NCBI GenBank assembly: GCA_030632035.1
Contig: DAOVJZ010000001.1
Location: 1 to 24,680 of the forward strand
Origin: Granulosicoccaceae bacterium
GTDB lineage: Bacteria > Pseudomonadota > Gammaproteobacteria > DAOVJZ01
Direction of reading: 5' to 3'
DNA length: 24,680 nucleotides
In this document: positions 1 through 8,424 of the stretch, in pieces
Numbering within the stretch: the first letter of the stretch is position 1
How the letters are laid out: every line of letters begins with the position of its first letter
Program-made: the position numbers and the translations under genes
The notes under the pieces: generated by a model
Databases searched by the model: none
What the model was told of the DNA's origin: nothing
Seen by the model: the letters and a program-made list of their open reading frames with translations, nothing else

Positions 1-446
1 GTGTAACCAATCACTGCACAAGTTGTGCTAACCACAAAACAGCCTAACAGGAAGGGTTCCCATACATGGGCGAGCCCGGTCATGAGCCAATCCACGGTAG
101 GTTCAAAGTGAAACTCATTAGCTGGTGCCTGGAGTATCCAGGTGCCGACGAGATAGCAGAAGTAAAAAATAGGTGGAATCGTTATCGGGTTTGATATCCA
201 TACCAGCGCAATAGAGACAATCAGGTTGGCTCGAAAAATAATAGCAATAGCAGCAGTTGGTATCATCTGGAATGGTATGGGGACAAAGGCCATGAATAAA
301 CCAATGGCAAACGCATTGGAAGCTGAACGTCGATTCAGGTGAAACAGGTTGGGATCATGCAGTAATGTGCCGAAGATTTGCAGGTGTTTATGTTCCCTGA
401 CCTTTCGGTGATCCGGCATAAAGCGTTTTATGATTTTCTTTGCCAT
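1..446 (-). CDS. DUF2062 domain membrane protein, partial (C-terminus outside the window)
   Basis: Translating the minus strand from the ATG at 446-444 gives an open frame of 148 codons that runs off the left edge. The protein starts MAKKIIKRFMPDHRKV and continues with a basic, His-rich segment (about residues 10-45). Then come hydrophobic stretches at about 48-65 and 68-90, containing the ISNPITIPP motif typical of DUF2062 proteins. This family consists of small inner-membrane proteins of unknown function. The gene is divergent from comEC with a 71-bp gap. DUF2062 genes often lie near comEC/exbBD/lpxK in gammaproteobacteria, so the location fits. The N-terminus is secure because the start lies just inside the divergent gap; the C-terminus cannot be seen. 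Confidence 0.85.
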   Translation of the reverse strand, partial: MAKKIIKRFMPDHRKVREHKHLQIFGTLLHDPNLFHLNRRSASNAFAIGLFMAFVPIPFQMIPTAAIAIIFRANLIVSIALVWISNPITIPPIFYFCYLVGTWILQAPANEFHFEPTVDWLMTGLAHVWEPFLLGCFVVSTTCAVIGY

Positions 447-517
447 TGAACTACGTTAGTATTTCATTTGATGAGTAATATTATCATCTATTTTGACAAG
501 GAAGGACAGAACCAACC

Positions 518-2827
518 ATGCGATCAGGGACGCTCGTATTTCTGGCAGGTATCCTGCTGTTTAATCAATTACCGGTATTACCGGAAGAAAATCTACGTTA
601 TTTGCTCGTGGCTTGTCTGGGTCTGGTTTATTTTCGACCAGTACGCCTGCTTGCATTGATGGGCGTCGGATTTTTCTGGATGCACTGGCATGCGGCAATA
701 CTCCTTGCCCAAACTTTACCCGTCATTCTGGAAGGTGCCGATGTTATTGTTGAAGGGGAGATAATTTCTGTTCCTCAACGCCGTGATCGGCGTACCCGTT
801 TTGAATTCGATGTAAAACAACTAACTCATAAAAACAAAGACATTCCTTTTGCAGGACGTGTACGTTTGAGCTGGTATGAAGACTATCCTGATTTAAATGC
901 GGGTGATGAGTGGCAATTTACAGTTCGGATGAAACGTCCACATGGCTTGATGAATCCCGGTGGGTTTGATTATGAAAAATGGTTGTTTCAAAAACATATC
1001 ATAGCAACCGGCTATGTGCGTAGCAAAAGTGGGTATCAATTATTAAACAGCGATCCATACCAGCAATGGATAAACCGGTATCGGCAAGATTTAAAACACC
1101 ATATCAATAACGTATTAAAGAACAATTCCTTTTCAGGAATATTGCAGGCACTTGCCGTAGGTTTGCGAGATGACATTCCACCGGAACAATGGAAAGTATT
1201 AACACATACCGGGACTAATCATCTCATGGCGATCTCCGGCTTGCATATTGGGCTGGTAGCGGGATTGATGTTTTTTGTTACACGCTGGTTGTGGTCATTA
1301 CCGGGCTTTACTGTGCTGTGGATGCCTGCCCAGCGTGTGGGTTCAATCGCTGCCATGATATCGGCCGTTATTTATGCCACTATGGCCGGTTTTTCTATTC
1401 CAACACAACGTGCCTTGATCATGTTGCTGGTCGTGTTGTTATCGCAATGGTTTTATCAACGCCGGCAAGCATCGCAGGTACTGGCGTGGGCGTTACTTAT
1501 TATCCTGATTTATGATCCCTTGTCAGCTATGCAGGCCGGTTTCTGGTTGTCGTTTGGTGCAGTGACGGTGATTTTTTATGGCATGGGTCGTCGTATTTCC
1601 TGTCTTGAACAACCGGGCATGAATAAATGGTGGTGGAAATGGGGACGTGTGCAATGGCTGGTTGCGATTGGTTTAATGCCCATTATGCTGGTGTTGTTTG
1701 GTCAGATATCAGTCTATGCGCCCGTTGCCAATCTGGTGGCTGTCCCGTGGATGAGTATTCTGGTGGTACCGTTTACGTTGCTGGGTGCTGTGTTATCAAA
1801 AGCGTTTCCTTTTATGAGTACGTTGTTGCTGGAGACAGCGGCTAGTTTGCTGTCATGGCTGTGGTGGTTTTTACAATGGTTATCTGAATTACCGGGTGTT
1901 TTATGGATTCAGGCAATGCCACCTTTATGGACGGTCATATCAGGTATTGTCGGGATTGTTTTTATTCTGGCACCAAGAGGTATTCCAGCGCGTTGGTTAG
2001 GTATAGTTTGGTTGTTGCCATTGTTTTTATGGAAGCCATTATTGCCCAATGAAGGTGAGGCATGGGTAACATTGCTGGATATAGGGCAGGGTTTATCGAC
2101 CGTGGTGCAAACCCGGCATCATGCCTTGGTGTTTGATACTGGACCAAGCCGGGGTAGTTTTGATACCGGTGAGTCAGTTGTCATTCCCTTTTTGAGGCAG
2201 TCAGGGATTCAACGTCTGGATAAATTGATCGTGAGTCATGGTGATAATGATCATGCGGGTGGTACGGGGGCTATTTTGTCCATGATGCCAGTTGGGCAGG
2301 TGCTGAGTAGTGAAATATTGAATATCAATGTAGAGAGCGAGACATGTTATGAAGGGCAAGGCTGGAACTGGGATGGGGTTACGTTTCAAATATTGAACCC
2401 ACCGCGCACAAAGCAGTTCAACGGGAATAATAATTCCTGCGTATTAAAGGTGGCGGCAGGTGGAAAAAGCATTTTGATGACCGGTGATATTGGTCGAGTG
2501 GCTGAGGTGAAATTAATAAAAGCATACGGAAATGATCTCAAATCCGATATTCTGGTGGTTCCGCATCATGGTAGTACTACTTCATCCACAAGGGACTTTG
2601 TAAATAGGGTAGCCCCTGAATTTGCTCTGTTTTCAGTTGGATATCGCAATCGATATGGCTTTCCCAAGCAAAAGGTGGTCAATCGCTATCATGAGTCAGG
2701 GAGCCAAATGCTGGAAACAGCGGATCAAGGGGCGATTAGCTTCAAATTGAGTGTGAACAGTCCATTGGTAGCACGGTCATATCGTCAGTCAGAGCGACGA
2801 TATTGGCATGGTAATGCTCTGGAATAA
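518..2827 (+). CDS. comEC: ComEC/Rec2 family DNA-uptake channel protein
   Basis: This 769-residue protein has the normal length and order of a complete ComEC. It has N-terminal membrane segments (about 5-60), an OB-like periplasmic region (about 65-170), a central polytopic competence domain (about 190-500) with the HLMAISGLHIGL stretch characteristic of the family, and a C-terminal metallo-beta-lactamase-like domain. The latter shows LLDIGQG at 519-525, the metal-binding HxDxDH motif at 574-579 (HGDNDH) and a second His pair at 683-684 (PHHGS). ComEC carries single-stranded DNA across the inner membrane during transformation; whether this organism is competent cannot be told from here. The ATG at 518 has purine-rich AGGAAGGA 10-17 bases upstream. 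It heads the plus-strand cluster leading to exbB. Confidence 0.95.
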   Translation: MRSGTLVFLAGILLFNQLPVLPEENLRYLLVACLGLVYFRPVRLLALMGVGFFWMHWHAAILLAQTLPVILEGADVIVEGEIISVPQRRDRRTRFEFDVKQLTHKNKDIPFAGRVRLSWYEDYPDLNAGDEWQFTVRMKRPHGLMNPGGFDYEKWLFQKHIIATGYVRSKSGYQLLNSDPYQQWINRYRQDLKHHINNVLKNNSFSGILQALAVGLRDDIPPEQWKVLTHTGTNHLMAISGLHIGLVAGLMFFVTRWLWSLPGFTVLWMPAQRVGSIAAMISAVIYATMAGFSIPTQRALIMLLVVLLSQWFYQRRQASQVLAWALLIILIYDPLSAMQAGFWLSFGAVTVIFYGMGRRISCLEQPGMNKWWWKWGRVQWLVAIGLMPIMLVLFGQISVYAPVANLVAVPWMSILVVPFTLLGAVLSKAFPFMSTLLLETAASLLSWLWWFLQWLSELPGVLWIQAMPPLWTVISGIVGIVFILAPRGIPARWLGIVWLLPLFLWKPLLPNEGEAWVTLLDIGQGLSTVVQTRHHALVFDTGPSRGSFDTGESVVIPFLRQSGIQRLDKLIVSHGDNDHAGGTGAILSMMPVGQVLSSEILNINVESETCYEGQGWNWDGVTFQILNPPRTKQFNGNNNSCVLKVAAGGKSILMTGDIGRVAEVKLIKAYGNDLKSDILVVPHHGSTTSSTRDFVNRVAPEFALFSVGYRNRYGFPKQKVVNRYHESGSQMLETADQGAISFKLSVNSPLVARSYRQSERRYWHGNALE

Positions 2828-2907
2828 TACTTTATGAAAAGTCCTATCTCTGCTAGATTAAGGGAAAATTATAAGATGAAACATACAGTTGGGAGGTAAA
2901 CAATCTC

Positions 2908-3546
2908 GTGTTAGAGCTAATCAAGGCAGGCGGCTGGTTAATGGTGCCGATTTTGCTCTGTTCCATTATTGCGTTGGCGATTATTGGTGAGCGTCTCTGG
3001 ACATTACAACGTAAGCGGATTATTCCTAAACATCTGGTAGCCCAAATCTGGCATTGGTATAAAAACAACCAGATGGATGCTACACAAATTAATGCAATTC
3101 GTATGAGTTCACCGCTGGGGCGTGTACTAGCTGCCGGTATTGTGAACATGCATCACTCGCGTGAGATTATGAAGGAAAGTATTGAGGAAGTAGGGCGTCA
3201 TGTAGTACTGGAGCTGGAACGGTTCTTGAATACGCTCGGTACGATTGCAGCGATTTCCCCTTTGCTCGGATTACTCGGTACAGTAATTGGTATGATCAAG
3301 GTCTTTACTGCGATCACAACCTATGGTGTGGGTAATTCCGCAATTTTGGCGGGTGGTATTTCAGAAGCACTAATCACAACGGCGGCAGGATTGACTGTCG
3401 CTATCCCAAGTCTGTTTTTTTATCGCTACTTCCGTGGCTATGTGGATTCATTGGTGATCTCGATGGAACAAGAGGCATTGAAGATGATCGAAATTATGCA
3501 TGGTGAACGTGAAGAAGATGATGCTGATGCTGAAGGCAGTGCTTAA
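2908..3546 (+). CDS. exbB: ExbB/TolQ-family proton channel protein
   Basis: A 212-residue inner-membrane protein with the ExbB/TolQ/MotA layout: a first membrane helix at about 10-28, a long cytoplasmic loop, then two helices at about 111-133 and 153-175. The second helix carries the family signature ISPLLGLLGTVIGMI. It pairs with the following ExbD to form a proton-driven motor that energises an outer-membrane process. The start is GTG, supported by GGGAGG about 11 bases upstream (2891-2896). Its stop overlaps the exbD start by one base (TAATG), indicating translational coupling. No TonB gene is visible. Placement between comEC and msbA suggests an envelope role, but the partner receptor cannot be inferred, so ExbB is a family call rather than proof of a TonB link. 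Confidence 0.92.
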   Translation: MLELIKAGGWLMVPILLCSIIALAIIGERLWTLQRKRIIPKHLVAQIWHWYKNNQMDATQINAIRMSSPLGRVLAAGIVNMHHSREIMKESIEEVGRHVVLELERFLNTLGTIAAISPLLGLLGTVIGMIKVFTAITTYGVGNSAILAGGISEALITTAAGLTVAIPSLFFYRYFRGYVDSLVISMEQEALKMIEIMHGEREEDDADAEGSA

Positions 3547-3965
3547 TGAACCTGCGCAATAATGATCGCAGGTCACGTGAACCGGAAGTCAATCTGACAT
3601 CATTAATCGATGTTGTATTTTTGTTACTGATCTTTTTTATGGTATCGACCACATTTACACGTGAATCTGATATCACGATTGATTTACCGCAATCCAGTTC
3701 AAAAGAAGTGGCCGAAGATAAAAAACCACTTGAACTGATGATTGATGAACGTGGTCTCTACTTTATTAATGAACAGAGAGTAACGAATACCAGTACTGAT
3801 ATGCTAAAACGTGCATTAAAAAAAGTGACAGCTGATATGAAAGATCCCAGATTAGTGATTCGTGCTGATGGCAAGGCACCGCATCAGTCAGTCATTACAG
3901 CTATGGATGCAGCGCGTCAGATGGGTATTGTGAAAATTACCTTTGCCACTCGTCAGGAAGACTAA
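3546..3965 (+). CDS. exbD: ExbD/TolR-family biopolymer transport protein
   Basis: A 139-residue protein with one N-terminal membrane helix (about 17-37, SLIDVVFLLLIFFMVSTTF) and a periplasmic C-terminal domain. Asp22 in the helix matches the essential proton-carrying Asp of ExbD. The following residues fit the ExbD/TolR periplasmic fold, including RADGKAPHQSVITAMDAARQ near 110-128. Its ATG overlaps the exbB stop by one base. It is followed 23 bases later by msbA. It acts with ExbB as the rotor-like partner of the proton channel. Whether it serves TonB or another energised process is not decidable from the window. Confidence 0.92.
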   Translation: MNLRNNDRRSREPEVNLTSLIDVVFLLLIFFMVSTTFTRESDITIDLPQSSSKEVAEDKKPLELMIDERGLYFINEQRVTNTSTDMLKRALKKVTADMKDPRLVIRADGKAPHQSVITAMDAARQMGIVKITFATRQED

Positions 3966-3988
3966 AAAGGCACTCTCCACACATCGTT

Positions 3989-5731
3989 ATGTCCACTCAA
4001 ACTGAATCTGGTCTCAAAGTCTATCGACGATTATTGAGCTATTCAATGTCATATTGGCATCTGTTTCTTGTTGCAGTGCTTGGTATGATTGTGATGGCGG
4101 CGACAGAGCCGGCTTTTGCGGCATTGTTTCAGCCAATGGTGGATGGCAGTTTTGTCAAAAAAGATCCAGATGTAATTAAAACCATGCCGTTGTTGATTCT
4201 TGGTATTTTTGTATTGCGTGGTGTAGCCAGCTTTATATCTAATTATTATATGAATTGGATAAGTCGACAAATTATAAAGCAATTAAGAACCAGTATTTTT
4301 GAACACCTGTTGTACCTGCCTTCCAGTTTTTATGATCGAGCTTCATCTGGTCGAATTTTATCGCGCATGAGTTTTGATGTTGAGCAGGTATCTAATGCGG
4401 CAACAACATCACTGACAGTACTTATTCGTGACACATTGACAATCATTGGGTTGCTGGCATGGATGTTTTATCTAAGTAGCTTGTTAGCACTTATTTTTCT
4501 TCTTGTTGGGCCTGTTATTGCCTTGTTGATTACTTATGTGAGCAAGCGTTTCCGCCGGATCAGCTCCAGAATCCAGCATTCGATAGGGGGGGTTACCCAG
4601 GTTACGCAGGAAACTGTCAATAATTATAAGGTAGTCAAGATATTTGGTGGTCAGAAATATGAAAAGAAACAATTTGATAATGTTAATGAGTACAACCGCA
4701 AACAATATATGAAGCTGGTTGTTACTAATGCGATTAGTAGTCCAGTGGTGCAAACTATAGGTGCCTGTGGTTTATCGATCATTATTTATCTTTCCACAAT
4801 GGAAAATATGCTGGCAACATTTACACCAGGCACATTCATCTCTTTTGTAATGGCGATGGTGATGTTAATGCCGCCTATCAAGCGCCTCACATCAATTAAC
4901 TCAGCTATCCAGCAGGGGATTGCAGCAGGTCAAAGTATTTTTGGTTTTCTGGATGAAAAGCAGGAACGGGATACTGGAACGCAGGAAATTGATATTGCCA
5001 AAGGGGATATTGAATACCGTGGTGTGTCTTTCACTTATGCAACAGGTCATAACAAGGCACTGGATAATATCAGTCTTAATATTGAGTCTGGCAAGACAGT
5101 TGCCTTTGTCGGTCAGTCTGGTAGCGGCAAGACGACGCTGGTTAATTTATTACCAAGACTTTATTCTGATTATGAAGGTGTAATTATGCTGGATGGTCAT
5201 GATATCCATGACTTGAAATTAGCCTCCTTGCGCAGACAAATTTCATTAGTGAGTCAGGATGTCACACTATTTAATGATACGGTCGCCAATAATATTGCCT
5301 ATGGTTTTGAGGAACCAGACAGGGAAGCAATCACCAATGCAGCACGAGCGGCCCATGCGCTGGAGTTTATTGAAAAAATGCCGGATGGGTTGGATACGAT
5401 GGTGGGTGAAGATGGCCTGTTATTATCAGGAGGACAACGCCAGCGTATTGCAATTGCCCGTGCGATTTTAAAAAATGCACCGATTTTGATTCTGGACGAA
5501 GCCACTTCTGCGTTGGACACAGAGTCAGAGCGTCATATTCAGTCTGCACTGGATGAGTTAATAAAAAACAGAACCACATTGGTGATCGCACATCGTCTTT
5601 CAACAATTGAAAAGGCCGATAAGATTGTTGTTATGCATGATGGCAAGATTGTTGAGACAGGCACTCATGACGAACTACTTGGTCAACAAGGTTACTACAC
5701 CAACCTCTACAATATGCAATTCAAGGATTGA
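3989..5731 (+). CDS. msbA: Lipid A export ABC transporter MsbA (fused permease and ATPase)
   Basis: This 580-residue protein has the standard MsbA half-transporter design: a six-helix membrane domain (about 20-320) followed by an ATPase domain. The ATPase shows Walker A GQSGSGKTT (375-383), the ABC signature LSGGQ (479-483), Walker B ILILDEATSALD (about 499-510) and the switch His in VIAHRLS. MsbA flips core-lipid A from the inner to the outer face of the inner membrane using ATP. The gene sits directly before lpxK, as in many proteobacteria, with ends overlapping or nearly touching. Together with lpxA, gnnA/B, lpxK and kdsB it makes this window rich in lipid A functions. The start ATG has no strong Shine-Dalgarno sequence nearby, but the N-terminus aligns well with family expectation. 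Confidence 0.95.
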   Translation: MSTQTESGLKVYRRLLSYSMSYWHLFLVAVLGMIVMAATEPAFAALFQPMVDGSFVKKDPDVIKTMPLLILGIFVLRGVASFISNYYMNWISRQIIKQLRTSIFEHLLYLPSSFYDRASSGRILSRMSFDVEQVSNAATTSLTVLIRDTLTIIGLLAWMFYLSSLLALIFLLVGPVIALLITYVSKRFRRISSRIQHSIGGVTQVTQETVNNYKVVKIFGGQKYEKKQFDNVNEYNRKQYMKLVVTNAISSPVVQTIGACGLSIIIYLSTMENMLATFTPGTFISFVMAMVMLMPPIKRLTSINSAIQQGIAAGQSIFGFLDEKQERDTGTQEIDIAKGDIEYRGVSFTYATGHNKALDNISLNIESGKTVAFVGQSGSGKTTLVNLLPRLYSDYEGVIMLDGHDIHDLKLASLRRQISLVSQDVTLFNDTVANNIAYGFEEPDREAITNAARAAHALEFIEKMPDGLDTMVGEDGLLLSGGQRQRIAIARAILKNAPILILDEATSALDTESERHIQSALDELIKNRTTLVIAHRLSTIEKADKIVVMHDGKIVETGTHDELLGQQGYYTNLYNMQFKD

Positions 5732-5739
5732 ACTATTTC

Positions 5740-6717
5740 ATGTTCCGCCCGGATAAATACTGGTATAACAACTCGCTATATATAAGGGCATTGCTTCCAT
5801 TATCGTGGTTATTTTGTAGCGTGGTGAAATTACGCAGGCTGGCTTATCAATACGGCATCAAAAAGACACACTATCTGGATGTACCTGTGATTATAGTAGG
5901 CAATATTACGGTGGGTGGTACGGGTAAAACACCAACCGTTATCTGGTTAGTGAATTTTCTGAAAGGTGAAGGTTATAGTCCGGGGATTGTTTCCCGTGGT
6001 TATGGCGGAAAGGCAACACACTGGCCGCAACAGGTTCGTCCAGACAGTGATCCGGTTATTGTTGGTGATGAAGCTATTTTGTTAGCGCATCAGAGCAAGT
6101 GTCCAGTGGCGGTTGGCCCTAAAAGAGTGGAGGCCGCCAGAGCATTGCTGGAATATGAAAACTGCGACATTATTATTTCAGATGATGGTCTTCAGCATTA
6201 TTCGCTGGGTCGTGATATTGAAATTGCATTGGTTGATAGCATACGTCGTTTTGGTAATGGCCATTGTTTGCCAGCAGGTCCTTTACGTGAACCGGAAGAA
6301 CGTATGGAGGAAGTCGATATTATTGTTGCCAACGGTGTGCCTGGCCCACACGAATTTGGTATGCGCCTTGCGGGAATACGATTGGTTAATGTCAGTGATT
6401 ACACACAGCAAATGAACCTTGAGGATTTACGTGGGCAAACTGTCCATGCTGTTGCGGGTATTGGTTATCCAGAGCGGTTTTTTAACCATCTGAACCGTGC
6501 CGGCCTTGATGTGATTGAACATCCTTTTCAGGATCATCATGTCTTCAAACCGGAAGATCTGGATTTTGGCGATGACCTGCCAGTGATCATGACTGAAAAA
6601 GACATCGTAAAATGTCACCGTTTTACCCAGTCTAACCACTGGTACTTGCCTGTAAAGGCCGACCCTGATCCCAGATTGGGTGAACGCATTATGGGGTTGT
6701 TAAAGCAGGTTTCCTGA
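5740..6717 (+). CDS. lpxK: Tetraacyldisaccharide 4'-kinase LpxK
   Basis: A 325-residue kinase that phosphorylates the 4' position of the lipid A disaccharide precursor at the inner face of the inner membrane. The P-loop GGTGKT is at residues 59-64, within the family motif GNITVGGTGKTP. The conserved DDGLQHY stretch around 140-150 and the CLPAGPLREP segment also match LpxK. The ATG at 5740 is preferred because AAGGA (5723-5727) is 12 bases upstream. A TTG at 5728 overlaps the msbA stop but would put that AAGGA directly against the start codon; using it would add four residues (329 aa). The gene is tightly linked to msbA, which acts later in the same pathway. Confidence 0.95.
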   Translation: MFRPDKYWYNNSLYIRALLPLSWLFCSVVKLRRLAYQYGIKKTHYLDVPVIIVGNITVGGTGKTPTVIWLVNFLKGEGYSPGIVSRGYGGKATHWPQQVRPDSDPVIVGDEAILLAHQSKCPVAVGPKRVEAARALLEYENCDIIISDDGLQHYSLGRDIEIALVDSIRRFGNGHCLPAGPLREPEERMEEVDIIVANGVPGPHEFGMRLAGIRLVNVSDYTQQMNLEDLRGQTVHAVAGIGYPERFFNHLNRAGLDVIEHPFQDHHVFKPEDLDFGDDLPVIMTEKDIVKCHRFTQSNHWYLPVKADPDPRLGERIMGLLKQVS

Positions 6718-6747
6718 CATCGTTTTTTAGCTCCTGATGCGTGAATA

Positions 6748-6756
6748 TGATAGAAT
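6748..6756 (+). promoter_or_regulatory. Possible extended -10 promoter before ycaR-kdsB
   Basis: In the 76-bp gap after lpxK, TGATAGAAT matches an extended -10 element (TGn plus a TATAAT-like hexamer at 6751-6756). There is no convincing -35. It would start a transcript about 30 bases before the YcaR-like gene and could drive ycaR-kdsB-phosphatase independently of the upstream cluster. Confidence 0.35.
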
Positions 6757-6793
6757 TCGCGTACTCAAACCTTAAATCACAGCGTAAAACCCC

Positions 6794-6973
6794 ATGGATA
6801 ATAAATTACTCGATATTCTGGTATGTCCTGTTTGCAAAGGCCCACTTGTTTATAAAAAAGAACAGGGTGAATTGATTTGCAAGGGCGACAGGCTTGCCTA
6901 CCCGATAAAAGATGACATCCCCGTCATGCTGGAACAGGAAGCAAGAGAACTGCCCGCTGAAGAGGAAGTTTAA
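6794..6973 (+). CDS. ycaR: YcaR/Trm112-family small zinc-ribbon protein
   Basis: A 59-residue protein read from the ATG at 6794 to the TAA at 6971-6973. It begins MDNKLLDILVCPVCKGPL, with a CPVC knuckle at about 11-14, ELICKGDRLAYPI near 26-38 and DDIPVMLEQEAR near 40-51. This matches the E. coli YcaR pattern almost position for position. Trm112-like proteins are small activators of partner enzymes; the role of YcaR next to KdsB is not established. Only three cysteines are present, as in other short YcaR proteins. The gene lies between lpxK and kdsB as in E. coli, and its stop overlaps the kdsB start by one base (TAATG), so the two are likely translationally coupled. Confidence 0.93.
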   Translation: MDNKLLDILVCPVCKGPLVYKKEQGELICKGDRLAYPIKDDIPVMLEQEARELPAEEEV

Positions 6974-7734
6974 TGACCTTTCGTGTCGTGATCCCTGCGC
7001 GTCATGCTTCGACGCGTTTACCTGGTAAGCCTCTGCTTGAGATTGCGGGTAAGCCCATGATTCAGCATGTTTACGAACGTGCGCTTGATTGCGGTGCAGA
7101 TAGCGTTGTGATCGCAACCGATGATGAACGTATCCAGAAGGTTGCAGAATCATTTGGTGCAGATGTGTGCATGACATCACCCGATCACCCATCAGGTACA
7201 GAACGTTTAGCCGAAGTCGTGAGCAAGTTGTCATACGATAAAGATGACATTGTTGTTAACGTACAGGGAGATGAACCATTGATGCCAGCAAGTCTGGTTG
7301 AACAGGTTGCAGAATTGCTGGCGCAAAGCAATAGTGCTGATGTTGCAACCTTGTGTACGCCCATTCTTGATGGGAATGATATTTTTAATCCCAATGTTGT
7401 GAAGGTAGTAACAGATAAAGAAGGTAATGCGCTTTATTTTAGTCGTGCACCGGTTCCGTGGCATCGTGATGCCTTTGCTGAAGAAAAAGATATTGTGCTG
7501 GATGACAGCGTCTACTTTAGACATATCGGGTTATATGCTTATCGTGTTTCATTTCTTAAAGATTACACCTCTTTAACACCTTCACCACTGGAAATAATTG
7601 AATCACTCGAACAATTACGGGTGTTGTGGCATGGACGCAAGATTGCAGTGGCCAATGCGTATGACATACCAGGCCCCGGTGTTGACACTATCGAAGATCT
7701 GAAAAAGGTCGAAATGATTTTGTCTGATAATTAA
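6973..7734 (+). CDS. kdsB: 3-deoxy-manno-octulosonate cytidylyltransferase KdsB (CMP-Kdo synthetase)
   Basis: A 253-residue enzyme that activates Kdo with CTP to give CMP-Kdo, the donor for attaching Kdo to lipid A. The N-terminal nucleotide-binding motif VIPARHASTRLPGKPL (about 5-20) is the CMP-sugar synthetase signature. NVQGDEPLM (about 94-102) is the metal/CTP-binding strand, and YFSRAPVPW near 155-163 is KdsB-specific. Length is as usual. It is coupled to the upstream ycaR by a one-base overlap and followed 13 bases later by a phosphatase gene. Confidence 0.96.
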   Translation: MTFRVVIPARHASTRLPGKPLLEIAGKPMIQHVYERALDCGADSVVIATDDERIQKVAESFGADVCMTSPDHPSGTERLAEVVSKLSYDKDDIVVNVQGDEPLMPASLVEQVAELLAQSNSADVATLCTPILDGNDIFNPNVVKVVTDKEGNALYFSRAPVPWHRDAFAEEKDIVLDDSVYFRHIGLYAYRVSFLKDYTSLTPSPLEIIESLEQLRVLWHGRKIAVANAYDIPGPGVDTIEDLKKVEMILSDN

Positions 7735-7747
7735 TTGTGGAGCTAAT

Positions 7748-8218
7748 ATGATCAAGGTACTTTTTGTCTGCATGGGCAATATTTGCAGATCACCAACAGC
7801 AGAAGGTGTATTTACCCATTTGGTTCAGCAATCGGGGCTGGCAGATCAGATACAGATCGATTCTGCTGGTACTCATGCCTATCATGTCGGGCATGAACCC
7901 GACACCAGATCGCAAAAGACGGCCAAAGACAGGGGAATAGACATAAGCCATTTACGAGCCCGCTGTGTTTCTGATGGTGATTTTTATGAATTTGATTATG
8001 TACTGGCGATGGATCGGGACAATTACCAGATCCTGCAGGGGGTTTGTCCATTGGGTGAGGAACATCGGCTCAAACTGTTTCTGGAATACGCGCCTGATAT
8101 ACCAGAGGATGAGGTGCCTGATCCTTATTATGGTGGTCCAAACGGGTTTGAGCGCGTAATGGATATGATCGCGATTGCCTCAGAAGGGCTACTTGCAGAA
8201 ATTCGTACCAAACCCTGA
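7748..8218 (+). CDS. Low-molecular-weight protein tyrosine phosphatase
   Basis: A 156-residue phosphatase with the complete catalytic set. The P-loop C-M-G-N-I-C-R-S runs from residue 8 to 15 (nucleophile Cys8, Arg14), and the general-acid Asp125 is in DPYYGG, with the paired tyrosines 127-128 seen in the family. Members of this clade either dephosphorylate polysaccharide-export tyrosine kinases (Wzb type) or have other targets. No Wzc-like kinase lies in the window, so the substrate is unknown. The gene regularly follows kdsB in gammaproteobacteria, usually before murB; murB is absent here. The AGCT-rich leader gives only a modest ribosome site (GGAG at 7739-7742). Confidence 0.93.
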   Translation: MIKVLFVCMGNICRSPTAEGVFTHLVQQSGLADQIQIDSAGTHAYHVGHEPDTRSQKTAKDRGIDISHLRARCVSDGDFYEFDYVLAMDRDNYQILQGVCPLGEEHRLKLFLEYAPDIPEDEVPDPYYGGPNGFERVMDMIAIASEGLLAEIRTKP

Positions 8219-8238
8219 TGGCTTGTCTTTGGTAGCAT

Positions 8239-8273
8239 AAAAAAAACGACGTAGCTAAATGGCTACGCCGTTT
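8239..8273 (-). terminator. Intrinsic terminator of a minus-strand transcript
   Basis: Read on the minus strand, a 12-bp stem (arms 8262-8273 and 8244-8255; one G-U pair, six-base loop) runs into an eight-T tract at 8246-8239. On the plus strand the same pairing has an A-C mismatch and only a short T run, so termination is predicted to favour the minus strand. It may still help end the kdsB-phosphatase transcript. Confidence 0.7.
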
Positions 8274-8313
8274 AACTAACCACCATTTGGGAGGGGGTGG
8301 TTGGGGATAGTAA
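8239..8313 (-). ncRNA. Candidate small RNA with C-rich, anti-Shine-Dalgarno loop
   Basis: A minus-strand stretch of about 75 bases lies between a promoter-like sequence (8320-8347) and a good intrinsic terminator, with no reading frame of note. Its 5' part reads UAUCCCCAACCACC, then CCCUCCCAAAU, then GGUGG. CCACC (8301-8297) can pair with GGUGG (8285-8281), leaving the loop CCCUCCCAAAU exposed. CCUCC-type loops are the seed of several known small RNAs that pair with ribosome-binding sites. The 5' end is estimated from the promoter and is uncertain by several bases. I do not recognise it as a named family. Confidence 0.5.
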
Positions 8314-8319
8314 AGATGA

Positions 8320-8347
8320 GCTTAATATAACCTAGTGTTTTTGTCAA
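8320..8347 (-). promoter_or_regulatory. Putative sigma70 promoter for the candidate small RNA
   Basis: On the minus strand a perfect TTGACA (8347-8342) is followed after 16 bases by TAAGCT (8325-8320), which keeps the three most conserved -10 positions. A better-looking TATATT (8330-8325) is present but sits only 11 bases from the -35, too close. The -35 match is strong, the -10 is weak. Confidence 0.45.
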
Positions 8348-8402
8348 GAATACCGTAGTAATACTGGTGTTTTACAAAAGTAGTTTCCATACAAGCAGAT
8401 AC

Positions 8403-8416
8403 AGAGCCTAGGCTCT
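8403..8416. promoter_or_regulatory. Perfect 14-bp palindrome upstream of gnnA (operator candidate)
   Basis: AGAGCCTAGGCTCT is a perfect inverted repeat. It ends eight bases before the TATAAT at 8425-8430 and covers the expected -35 position of the gnnA promoter, for which no -35 consensus is visible. The position suits a dimeric regulator, either a repressor or an activator replacing -35 contacts. Which regulator is unknown. Confidence 0.45.
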
Positions 8417-8424
8417 ATTCCATG

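Noticed and set aside
2853..3149. A 98-codon minus-strand frame opposite exbB
   Set aside because: It is a shadow of the exbB coding sequence, with no ribosome site and no family resemblance.
5728..5739. TTG start for lpxK overlapping the msbA stop
   Set aside because: The putative Shine-Dalgarno AAGGA abuts this codon with no spacing, whereas the ATG at 5740 has usable spacing and matches usual LpxK N-termini.
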